Shown here: piece after piece, positions 17,326 through 24,833 of the stretch
Position numbering within the stretch: position 1 is the stretch's first letter
Layout: each line of letters opens with the position of its first letter
Origin: CAYONZ01 sp964405465
GTDB taxonomy: Bacteria > Bdellovibrionota > Bdellovibrionia > Bdellovibrionales > JAMPXM01
Direction: 5' to 3'
DNA: 35,321 nt
Assembly (NCBI GenBank): GCA_964405465.1
Contig: CAYONZ010000037.1
Span: forward strand, 1 to 35,321
Program-made: the position numbers and the translations under genes
The notes under the pieces: generated by a model
Told to the model about the DNA's origin: nothing
What the model saw: the letters and a program-made list of their open reading frames with translations, nothing else
The model's database searches: none

Positions 17326-18323
17326 CGGGTCACCTCAGGTAAATTGCGCTTTGTAGCCTGGCTCTTACGATATTCGAAAACTGTATCCGCCACCTTTCGA
17401 CAGAGTTCTTCAAGGTTTTTAGCATCCAATGGCGAAAGAGACTGTTTTCGATTCTTTGCTCGTTGCAATTCGAGCAATGCTTTTTGCAATGGTAGTTTAA
17501 GCACTTCAAAAAGTTCGACGTCATTTTCTTTTATCTCGTTCAGAATATTTTGTGTCGACCATTCAAATGCTGGCACCAAAAGCTCTCGCACCAAAAACCA
17601 ACGAAAATGCTCGTTGAGCTTATTCAGATAGTCTTGCGAGCCACTATTATTCCATTTTTCTGAAGCAAACTGCCCAGCATCTTTATTGAGAAATCGAATG
17701 TCTTTATTGAACTGGTTGTATGGCGAAAGTGCCGTGCGATGTTTTTGTAAAGCTGCAAGCGCTGACTTTCGTTGCTGTCGCTTTTGTAAACCTCGAACAA
17801 TCACTAGGAGTGCACCAACCAACAGTAAAGCTGAAGCCAACCAAAGCCAAATCGGATATTGCATCTTCGCAGGGCCCCAGGGTGGAAACAACTCTTTCGG
17901 TGGTTGCTGAGGATCGATGACCGATTGAACTTCGAAATGTACATCATTTAATGCGACGGCACGCAGTCCATCGGACAAAACATAGACCCCATCTGGTCTT
18001 GATTTGCCTATTTTGTAACTGATCGCCTCAAAACTTACCGAAGTTGAAGTCAATTCAGGTTTTGAAAAAACCATCAGATCATAGGGAGACTCTTTTTTGG
18101 TTTCAATATGAAGATCGTCCGATTTGAGATTGGCGGCTTCCCCATGGCAATTGAACTTTAATTTTTGTCCAACTGTGATGGGCTCAACTAAACGTACCCA
18201 CTGTTCTTGGCTCGATGGTCTTTCGCCATTCTTGGGAACTATGTATTTGGTATTTTGGGCAAAGACCTCGCAGGTCCACTTCGGCAAATTCATTTCCGAA
18301 ATCTTGGTGTCTGGAGGGTTCAC
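17322..18323 (-). CDS. Bat-operon membrane protein, DUF4381-like in position and layout
   Basis: 333 residues from GTG 18323, whose first base is the last base in the upstream stop context. ATG at 18293 is an alternative. One membrane span near residues 152-172 (YPIWLWLASALLLVGALLV), followed at once by a basic stretch (RGLQKRQQRK). The C-terminal half, about 160 residues, is therefore cytoplasmic and the N-terminal 145 residues should be periplasmic. The second half fits the small DUF4381-type proteins found between DUF58 and batA in other moxR operons; the assignment rests on layout, not on a motif. Odd: no signal peptide is visible before the predicted periplasmic domain, and an in-frame stop a few codons upstream rules out extension. 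Confidence 0.75.
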   Translation of the reverse strand: MNPPDTKISEMNLPKWTCEVFAQNTKYIVPKNGERPSSQEQWVRLVEPITVGQKLKFNCHGEAANLKSDDLHIETKKESPYDLMVFSKPELTSTSVSFEAISYKIGKSRPDGVYVLSDGLRAVALNDVHFEVQSVIDPQQPPKELFPPWGPAKMQYPIWLWLASALLLVGALLVIVRGLQKRQQRKSALAALQKHRTALSPYNQFNKDIRFLNKDAGQFASEKWNNSGSQDYLNKLNEHFRWFLVRELLVPAFEWSTQNILNEIKENDVELFEVLKLPLQKALLELQRAKNRKQSLSPLDAKNLEELCRKVADTVFEYRKSQATKRNLPEVTR

Positions 18324-19201
18324 TATCGCCGCCCATTCTTGGCCCTAAAGTAGGCCACCAAAGGCTGTACAAAATCCTCTTTTGCATTTACGTTCACGCG
18401 ATCTACTTGAGATTGTTTTAACTCAAACTCCCGTTCATTTAGTTTTTTTTCAACGTGCGCAGAGTAGGCACGACGAAAGACGCTTGAAGTGGTATCAACC
18501 GTAATTACTTCTCCAGTTTCGGCATCTTCAATATCCACAAGACCGATTGCCGGAATATCAATCTCAAGTGGATCTTGTACAACGACTGAAATCACATCAT
18601 GCTTACGAGCCATTTGCCGCAAAGCTTGCGCATAATTTCCGCTCATAAAGTCACTCAGTACAAATACCGTGGCACGTTTTTTTAAAATGCCACGCAGATA
18701 CTCCAATGCTGACGAAATGTTGGTGCCCTTGCTCTTCGGCTGGTGGTAATAGAGATCTCGTAGAATTCTCTGCACATGCCCACGCCCTTTTTTGGGGGGC
18801 ACAAAGAGTTCGACCTGATCAGAAAAAAGCAACAACCCAACATGATCATTGTTTTTACTCGCGCTAAATCCAAGTAATGCGGCAAGGTGGGTGATCACTT
18901 CACCTTTAAAGTATTCACCCGACCCAAAGACTGTTGAACCACTGACATCGACCACCAAAATAAGTGTCAACTCGCGCTCTTCGTCAAATTTTTTGATGTG
19001 AGTTTTGTTGGTTCGCGCGGTCACTGGCCACGAAATCGCACGCACGTCATCACCAGCGACATACTCTCGAAATTCAGAAAAAGTCATCCCCTGACCTTTA
19101 AAGGCCGAATGATACTGACCTGCAAACAAGGAGTTCACAAGCTTTCGCGTGTTAATCTCAAGAAGTTTAACCTTCTTGAGAATTTCGGGAGGTAGGCTCA
19201 A
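18323..19201 (-). CDS. DUF58 domain protein of the MoxR-Bat operon
   Basis: 292 residues from TTG 19201, chosen because GAGG lies nine bases upstream and the family normally begins near LPPEILKKVK. A longer frame from TTG 19216 is possible. The hallmark DUF58 block, GMTFSEFREYVAGDDVRAISWPVTAR, spans about 38-63 (read in pieces: GMTFSEFREY, then VAGDDVRAISW). A VWA-like fold follows with DVSGS (85-89). No membrane span. In this operon type the DUF58 protein is the soluble partner of the MoxR ATPase and the Bat VWA proteins, possibly an adaptor or chaperone substrate. It begins one base after the moxR stop and its stop abuts the next start. Confidence 0.9.
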   Translation of the reverse strand: MSLPPEILKKVKLLEINTRKLVNSLFAGQYHSAFKGQGMTFSEFREYVAGDDVRAISWPVTARTNKTHIKKFDEERELTLILVVDVSGSTVFGSGEYFKGEVITHLAALLGFSASKNNDHVGLLLFSDQVELFVPPKKGRGHVQRILRDLYYHQPKSKGTNISSALEYLRGILKKRATVFVLSDFMSGNYAQALRQMARKHDVISVVVQDPLEIDIPAIGLVDIEDAETGEVITVDTTSSVFRRAYSAHVEKKLNEREFELKQSQVDRVNVNAKEDFVQPLVAYFRAKNGRR

Positions 19202-19202
19202 A

Positions 19203-20192
19203 CTATGGCACCTCAATGTGATTCAGGATTTCTTTGATCACATCTTCACTTTTCATTTCTTCTGCTTCAGCCTCAAAACTCAAAATCAATCGATGACGTA
19301 AAATATTATAAGCAACGGCTTTTACATCGTCGCTGGTCACATAACCTCGCGCTCGCAAAAATGCATTGGCTTTGGCGGCACGAATTAAGCTAATGGTCGC
19401 TCGCGGTGAGGCACCAACTCTGATCAATGTCTGCAATTGGGCCAAGCCTGCCTTTGCTGGCTCACGAGTGGCCATGACCAACTCCACAATGTAATTGCGA
19501 ATTTTGTTATCAACATAGATTTGATCAACTCGTTCACGGGCACGAACCAATTCTTCCTTCGAAATCACTGAATTAATTTGCGGCTGTTTGTCTTGTCCCA
19601 TTCGATTCATGATTTCGTACTCTTCCTCGCGTGTAGGGTAAGTCACCATCAATTTAAACATGAATCGATCGAGCTGCGCCTCAGGAAGTGGATAAGTACC
19701 TTCCTGCTCCAGCGGATTCTGCGTAGCTAGCACCAAAAATGGATTTTCAAGCTTGTAGGATTCTTCACCAATCGTGACCTGTCTTTCACCCATCGCTTCA
19801 AGCAATGCACTTTGTACCTTGGCTGGCGCCCTATTGATCTCGTCCGCAAGAACAATATTAGTAAAAACGGGCCCTTTTTTTGGCGCAAACTCACCTGATT
19901 TTGGATTGAAGATCATTGTTCCAATGAGATCCGACGGTAAAAGATCAGGAGTAAATTGGATTCGCTGAAAGTGTAAGGAGATGGCTTTTGACACTGATGA
20001 AATTGTCAGGGTTTTTGCCAACCCAGGGACGCCTTCAAGCAAAACATGCCCGCCGGTCAAAAGCCCCATGAGAATTCCTTCTAACATTTCTTTCTGACCA
20101 ACCACCACTTTGCCAACTTCGGCCATCATTCGATCAACAAACTGACTCTCTTGTTTGATGGCCGCATTAAGCGCCAACACATCTACTTCCAC
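19203..20192 (-). CDS. moxR: MoxR-family AAA+ ATPase
   Basis: 329 residues from GTG 20192, which has GAGGGGG upstream; an ATG at 20219 has no ribosome binding site. Walker A is GVPGLAKT (54-61), Walker B is IVLADEIN (113-120), sensor 1 is ATQNPLEQEGTYPLPEAQLDRF, and a C-terminal lid follows. The sequence is very typical of MoxR. Known for the family: chaperone-like AAA+ proteins that act with VWA-domain partners. First gene of the seven-gene operon running to batD, with no gap larger than one base between coding regions. The 276-bp region upstream must hold the operon promoter; I see no convincing boxes there. Confidence 0.95.
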   Translation of the reverse strand: MEVDVLALNAAIKQESQFVDRMMAEVGKVVVGQKEMLEGILMGLLTGGHVLLEGVPGLAKTLTISSVSKAISLHFQRIQFTPDLLPSDLIGTMIFNPKSGEFAPKKGPVFTNIVLADEINRAPAKVQSALLEAMGERQVTIGEESYKLENPFLVLATQNPLEQEGTYPLPEAQLDRFMFKLMVTYPTREEEYEIMNRMGQDKQPQINSVISKEELVRARERVDQIYVDNKIRNYIVELVMATREPAKAGLAQLQTLIRVGASPRATISLIRAAKANAFLRARGYVTSDDVKAVAYNILRHRLILSFEAEAEEMKSEDVIKEILNHIEVP

Positions 20193-20468
20193 GCTGCTTC
20201 CCCCTCGATGACAATACATAAAATAGTCATTAACAAAACAACAACGAGCAATCGCAAGGCTATTTGATCAACATTCTGTGCTGGCTCGCTGGTGATATCC
20301 TACTATATTGCAAGAATTTAAATAGAAATGCACCAAGTTCAATGAATAAGCCCAACGAAAGACCTTGAGTTTTTGAGTGCGAAACGATTAACTTCTAAAA
20401 GAGCAATCGATCAAAAATAGGATCGGCCAAGAACACCACCTCTGCAAAAAAGAATAATAAGGATCACG

Positions 20469-21332
20469 ATGGCATTACACCAAATTTCAGCCCAAGAGCG
20501 GAACTCGATCAAAGTCTGGATCTTTCTCGCCACGGCCTCAGTTTTTTTAATGGTGACGGGCCAACACATCGGAGATCGGTTTGGCCTTCTCGGGGGATTT
20601 CTTTTGGCCGTCTTACTCAATTCACTCGTGTTCTTCTATTCAGATCATCGCCTGCAAAATCTTTTTCTAGCTCGAGAACTCGAGGGCCAAGACGCCTGGG
20701 GTTTGCTGCAGCTACTCACCGAACTCAGCCAAAAGTCTGGGCAACCTATGCCTCGGCTTTTCCTAGTAGATTCCAAAACTCCCTTTTCTTTTTCGACTGG
20801 GCTTTCACAAAAATCGGCGTCTATTTTCGTTTCACAAGGACTCATCGAAAGACTTCCAAGTGATGAATACAAAGCGGTTTTGGCCTACGAACTCATTCGG
20901 ATCAAGCGTCTCGATACCATCGCAGGAGCTGCCGCGAGCACCATCGCTGTGGGTCTAGTGCGGAGTGGTCAAATTCTAGATGGAATTTTCTTTTTACGTT
21001 TTTTTCGCACTCAAAAAATCCAGAACTGGGGCCCATTCGCTTGGATCGGTTCTACCCTAGCATCAGTCTTCATCCATCTCTTGGTCTACCGTCAAGATTA
21101 CTTGGCTGCCGACCTCGAGGCCGCCGATCTTTGCGAGAACAAGCAGGCCCTTGCGCGAGTTTTATGCAAGCTCCAATCCTATGCACTCAGTATGCCTCTT
21201 CGTGTTTCGATTGCAGAGGCCCATTTGTTTATGATTAACCCCTTGACTAAAACTTTTCGCGCCCGATATTTTCAAATGCAGCCGAAGGTCGAACAACGAG
21301 TGACGGCACTTGTGGGCCATTTTCCGCTCTAA
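20469..21332 (+). CDS. HtpX-like (M48) membrane protein with destroyed zinc site
   Basis: 287 residues; ATG 20469 has AAGGA five bases upstream. The HtpX plan is clear: two N-terminal membrane spans (about 15-32 and 38-57), PMPRLFLVDSKTPFSFSTG (94-111, matching the HtpX segment ending NAFATG), VSQGLIERLPSDEYKAVLA, two further spans (about 150-165 and 188-207), and a C-terminus with HLFMINPL and QMQPKVEQRV in place of the usual THP-containing end. The catalytic HExxH is replaced by Tyr140-Glu-Leu-Ile-Arg144 and the third ligand (Glu in REYxAD) by Asp210 (RQDYLAAD). All three zinc ligands are lost while the fold looks kept. It is therefore probably a non-proteolytic pseudoprotease, perhaps regulating an active HtpX or FtsH. 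Next genes on the strand are DUF1844 and HtrA. Confidence 0.85.
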   Translation: MALHQISAQERNSIKVWIFLATASVFLMVTGQHIGDRFGLLGGFLLAVLLNSLVFFYSDHRLQNLFLARELEGQDAWGLLQLLTELSQKSGQPMPRLFLVDSKTPFSFSTGLSQKSASIFVSQGLIERLPSDEYKAVLAYELIRIKRLDTIAGAAASTIAVGLVRSGQILDGIFFLRFFRTQKIQNWGPFAWIGSTLASVFIHLLVYRQDYLAADLEAADLCENKQALARVLCKLQSYALSMPLRVSIAEAHLFMINPLTKTFRARYFQMQPKVEQRVTALVGHFPL

Positions 21333-21413
21333 GTTCCATCTCGCCGACGAATCGTATCTTTGGCAAATTGCATTGTCGAAAAAATACTTTTGCAGCAGAA
21401 GTCTCAAAAAGGC

Positions 21414-21437
21414 GAACACTTCTGTTACGAAGTGTTC
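21414..21437 (+). promoter_or_regulatory. Perfect hairpin upstream of the DUF1844 gene
   Basis: GAACACTTC (21414-21422), loop TGTTAC, then GAAGTGTTC (21429-21437): a 9-bp perfect stem with a 6-nt loop, 41 bases before the DUF1844 start. There is no T-run, so it is not a standard terminator. It could be an operator, an mRNA-stabilising stem or a processing site between the HtpX-like and DUF1844 genes. Confidence 0.45.
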
Positions 21438-21478
21438 TGGCAAAACAAGCAACCAATATGTTCGTAAAAAGGAGCCCC

Positions 21479-21751
21479 ATGAACGAAACCCAAGCAATGC
21501 CCAAAGACCTTGAAGGAAACCTCTCGACACTGATTCTCTCGATCGGCTCAAGTGCAATCATGGCACTCGGCCTTGCTCCGAACCCAACCAATCAAAAGAC
21601 GGAAAAAGATCTGAATATGGCACGATTCAATATTGAATTGCTGCGAACTCTTCGCGACAAAACCAAAGGCAACCTCACTGCTGACGAACAAAAATTCTTG
21701 GATTCGGTGATCACCGATCTGCAGATGAAATTCGTTCAGGCGAGCAAATAA
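21479..21751 (+). CDS. DUF1844 family protein
   Basis: 90 residues from ATG 21479, with AAGGAG at 21469-21474 (short spacing). The sequence carries the family signature in order: TLILSIGSSAIMALGLAPNP, then the helix MARFNIELLRTLRDKTKGNL, then LTADEQKFLDSVITDLQMKFV. DUF1844 proteins are small, widespread in deltaproteobacteria and related groups, and of unknown function. No membrane span long enough to be certain, although residues about 15-32 are hydrophobic. It lies 48 bp before the HtrA gene and probably shares its transcript. Confidence 0.9.
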   Translation: MNETQAMPKDLEGNLSTLILSIGSSAIMALGLAPNPTNQKTEKDLNMARFNIELLRTLRDKTKGNLTADEQKFLDSVITDLQMKFVQASK

Positions 21752-21799
21752 TCCCAATCTCATATTTTTGCTTTTCCAATCATAATTAAGGAGATGAGT

Positions 21800-23320
21800 A
21801 TGCGAAAATTTTTAAAATCCAAAGCCTACATCTTTTTGTTGATCACTTTTGTTCTGGGTTGCAACTTTATTTACAGTCACAATGCCGAATCAGAAACCGA
21901 GCGCGGTACGGCTGCCACGACTGAGACTACTGCTTCAAAAGGAACACTGCTCGATCCGAGTAAGCTTCAAGATCCGCTGCCTCGCAATCTGTTTGTTGAA
22001 CTTTATAAGTCCGTGAACCCAACAGTCGTTAGTATTTTTTCATCACAAAAAATTCGGATGCAACGAGATCCGATGCAAGACATGTTTGAACAGTTTTTTG
22101 GTCGTCCTGGTGGATCTCCTCCGCCGCAGCAAGAACGCCAAGGCCTTGGTACCGGCTTCATTATTCGACCGGATGGGCTCATCGTGACGAACAATCACGT
22201 GGTTCAGGGTGCTTCAGAAATCAAAGTTCAGCTCGATTCAAACAATGAAAAATTTTATGACGCTGAAATCATTGGACGTGATCAACGCACCGACATCGCA
22301 TTGATTAAAATAAAAATTTCTAAACCTCTTCCAGTTGCAACTCTCGGCACAAGCAAGGATGTTCAAGTTGGAGAATGGGTTGCGGCTCTGGGGAATCCCT
22401 ATGGTCACGCGCACACTATTTCGAAAGGTATCATCTCAGCATTGGGACGCGAAATCAAAGAGTTGAATCGCTTTCCATTCATTCAAACTGACGCCAGCAT
22501 CAACCCCGGAAATTCAGGAGGCCCATTGGTGAACACCAAGGGTGAAGTGATCGGAGTGAACACTGCAATCGATGCTCGAGCTCAAGGCATTGGATTCGCA
22601 ATTCCAATCGATAATGTTAAAACTGTAATCAAGCAACTTGAAGAAAACGGTAGAGTAAAAAAAGGATTTGTCGGCATCGGGATTCAACCTGTTGATCCAA
22701 ACCTCGCCGCCTATTTTAATTTGAAAAAGCCTGAAGGTGTTTTGATCACACAGGTCTTCGACAAATCTCCTGCGCAAAAGGCCGGCGTTAAAGAAGAGGA
22801 TCTTGTACTTGAGTTTAACGGAAAAAAGGTGGCAACGCCTGATGATCTGACTGATGGAATTGCCGATGCTAAGGTTGGCTCCACTGCAAAGATGAAGGTC
22901 TTACGTATCGTCAACGACAAGCCGACCGAGAAGAATCTAGAGATCGAAATAAAAGATATGCCTGAACAAATGGCCATGGGAAGCGGAGGTCCCACTCAGG
23001 ATAAAAAATATTTCGGACAAAAAGCTCCCTTTGATTTGGGGTTCAAAGTTTCAGACATGACACCAGAAATTGCACAAGAGCTCGGAGTGGCGCCAGGCTC
23101 GCCACGCAAGCCAGTGATTATCGAGATTGAACCAGGCACATTGTCTGCGCGAGTTGGAATGCAGCCAGGGGATATCGTACTGTCTGTCAATCGCCAAGAA
23201 GTCACTAAAGCAGTGGACGTCATCAAAGCACTTAAGAAAAAAGAGAATATGTTACGCATTCAAAGAGGTGGCTTCGTGATGGTTGTAACCATGCGAGGTG
23301 GCGGCGGTAGCGAAGAATAA
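21800..23320 (+). CDS. htrA: HtrA/Deg-family periplasmic serine protease
   Basis: 506 residues from ATG 21800; an ATG at 21794 directly abuts the AAGGAG ribosome binding site and is less likely. N-terminal signal (FLKSKAYIFLLITFVLGC); FVLGC could be a lipobox, so the protein may be lipid-anchored. Trypsin-like domain (about 60-290) with the full triad His133 (TNNHVV), Asp165 (RTDIALI) and Ser239 (GNSGGPLV). Two PDZ domains follow (about 290-390 and 410-500), the layout of DegP/DegQ. Role: degradation and chaperoning of misfolded envelope proteins. It closes the plus-strand cluster with the HtpX-like and DUF1844 genes and is followed by a strong terminator. Confidence 0.95.
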   Translation: MRKFLKSKAYIFLLITFVLGCNFIYSHNAESETERGTAATTETTASKGTLLDPSKLQDPLPRNLFVELYKSVNPTVVSIFSSQKIRMQRDPMQDMFEQFFGRPGGSPPPQQERQGLGTGFIIRPDGLIVTNNHVVQGASEIKVQLDSNNEKFYDAEIIGRDQRTDIALIKIKISKPLPVATLGTSKDVQVGEWVAALGNPYGHAHTISKGIISALGREIKELNRFPFIQTDASINPGNSGGPLVNTKGEVIGVNTAIDARAQGIGFAIPIDNVKTVIKQLEENGRVKKGFVGIGIQPVDPNLAAYFNLKKPEGVLITQVFDKSPAQKAGVKEEDLVLEFNGKKVATPDDLTDGIADAKVGSTAKMKVLRIVNDKPTEKNLEIEIKDMPEQMAMGSGGPTQDKKYFGQKAPFDLGFKVSDMTPEIAQELGVAPGSPRKPVIIEIEPGTLSARVGMQPGDIVLSVNRQEVTKAVDVIKALKKKENMLRIQRGGFVMVVTMRGGGGSEE

Positions 23321-23334
23321 ACCAACCAAGCCAC

Positions 23335-23371
23335 GCTAGGCCAAACTTCAATACTTGGCCTAGCTCTTTTT
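23335..23371 (+). terminator. Intrinsic terminator after htrA
   Basis: GCTAGGCCAA (23335-23344) pairs perfectly with TTGGCCTAGC (23355-23364) across a 10-nt loop, followed by TCTTTTT. It begins 15 bases after the htrA stop. The minus-strand gene ending at 23385 converges on it, but on that strand no T-run follows. Confidence 0.9.
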
Positions 23372-23384
23372 GCAAATGACTGTT

Positions 23385-24689
23385 TCAGCGAAAAGCGCAG
23401 TACCCTTTTGATCGCACCGACTCTTTGTTCGTCGCCGGTGCACCCTCCAGCTGACCCCGAAGCTTTGGTTGAGATAAATATATTTTATTTAATCGAAATT
23501 GATTGCTCACATAAGCAGAGCCTGCGTTTAAATTGCGATTTTGACAGAGGTCAGCTCTTAAGTGACGTACATCAATTCCAGCTTCACCCATCACCTCTGC
23601 AGAAAACCAATCCGCAAAAGTCTCTGGCAACTGGTCAGCCTGAACATCTGGAGGAGGATAGATCGTGCGATTGCATGTGGGATTTGCTCTGAGACTATCA
23701 GCCATCTCTGTGGTGAGTTTCTTTCTGGCAACAAACAAATCAAGCTTCGTATCGTCTCGATGTTTTGCACCTACACTCTCACTCGATCGCAAGCATTCAC
23801 CGACCAGAGAAAATGGCCAAGGACCTGAAAAAAAGGCGCCCCATCGGCAGGAGTCAATCGCATGACCAATCTCGTGTGCGAAAACCGCCAAAAGATTTTC
23901 GTCTGAGGGATAAGCCAGAACTTGAATACCAATATTGATTTCATTCGCTGCTGGATCATAGGCCACTCCCCAATCAACGAACTCAAGAGGTTGCTTTTCA
24001 AATTTTGATCCTCGGAGATCTTGTGCCCAGTATAGCTTGATTGAACTTATTTTTTTTTCAATTTGCGCTCGAGCATCTTCTGCCAAAGTAAAATTTTGTA
24101 CTTTAGCGAGGCTTAGTTTTTGTGCCTTTAAAAAAATAGTCTGAACTCGCTTTTCTACGTCTGCCCCTAAATGGACCTCACGCAAATTTTTTACCAAAGC
24201 TTCAATTCGTGCATTCAGACTTGGACTCTTCGTCGGATACTGACCAATCACAAAAATTTTCGCAAAATACTCACGCCAGGCATAAATAATCTCATCTTCG
24301 GATTTGTCATTAAGTCCACGGGTCTGCATCCAACTCACCAAGACTGGGGACTTCGCCTTAATCAACTGCTCAAACATTTGATCGGCTAGTGTTGCCACCT
24401 CAGGAACATTCGAGAACTTTTTCAATCGTTGATCAATATCGGTTCGAACTGCAGCAAAACTCTCGGCTTCAGCTTTTTGCTCCTTGCAAACATCAACCAC
24501 AGGAGCAACATCGGGCATTTTATGTGCACAACCACCAAGTGTAGTACAAATCATTATTGTGCTAATCAGTGTCGCGCCACGAAGGAGAAGACTCGAAAGA
24601 GGAAATCTGACCCCGAATCTCCTCATTCCAAAAAAATTCCAATTTTTTCTCGTCAGTTTTATTTCTTGTTTACACGAAAATCGTCTCAT
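23385..24689 (-). CDS. Lipoprotein zinc metallopeptidase (HEIGH motif)
   Basis: 434 residues from ATG 24689, which has a GGTGG-like sequence upstream. ATG 24626 (MRRFGVRFPL) would give a more normal lipoprotein signal length. Lipobox LGGC at Cys54 of the long form. Residues about 60-240 are helical. The active site AHEIGHAID has His272, Glu273 and His276; a downstream PETFADWF with Glu356 is the likely third zinc ligand. Several Cys in the C-terminal part could form disulfides. Expected to be a gluzincin-type peptidase on the periplasmic face of a membrane. Substrate unknown and no closer family recognised. Convergent with htrA, so the region 20.5-24.7 kb is rich in envelope proteolysis. Confidence 0.82.
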   Translation of the reverse strand: MRRFSCKQEIKLTRKNWNFFGMRRFGVRFPLSSLLLRGATLISTIMICTTLGGCAHKMPDVAPVVDVCKEQKAEAESFAAVRTDIDQRLKKFSNVPEVATLADQMFEQLIKAKSPVLVSWMQTRGLNDKSEDEIIYAWREYFAKIFVIGQYPTKSPSLNARIEALVKNLREVHLGADVEKRVQTIFLKAQKLSLAKVQNFTLAEDARAQIEKKISSIKLYWAQDLRGSKFEKQPLEFVDWGVAYDPAANEINIGIQVLAYPSDENLLAVFAHEIGHAIDSCRWGAFFSGPWPFSLVGECLRSSESVGAKHRDDTKLDLFVARKKLTTEMADSLRANPTCNRTIYPPPDVQADQLPETFADWFSAEVMGEAGIDVRHLRADLCQNRNLNAGSAYVSNQFRLNKIYLSQPKLRGQLEGAPATNKESVRSKGYCAFR

Positions 24690-24833
24690 TCAACCCCACC
24701 GTTAACCCACGCCAACTACTTTTTATATTGACCCGAAGTCTCCCCAATCTTTCAACTATTACCCAATATTTCAATTATTATATGATACGCGGGCTGAGGG
24801 GATTCGCAATAGAGTGGTCCAGTAAAACAAAGG

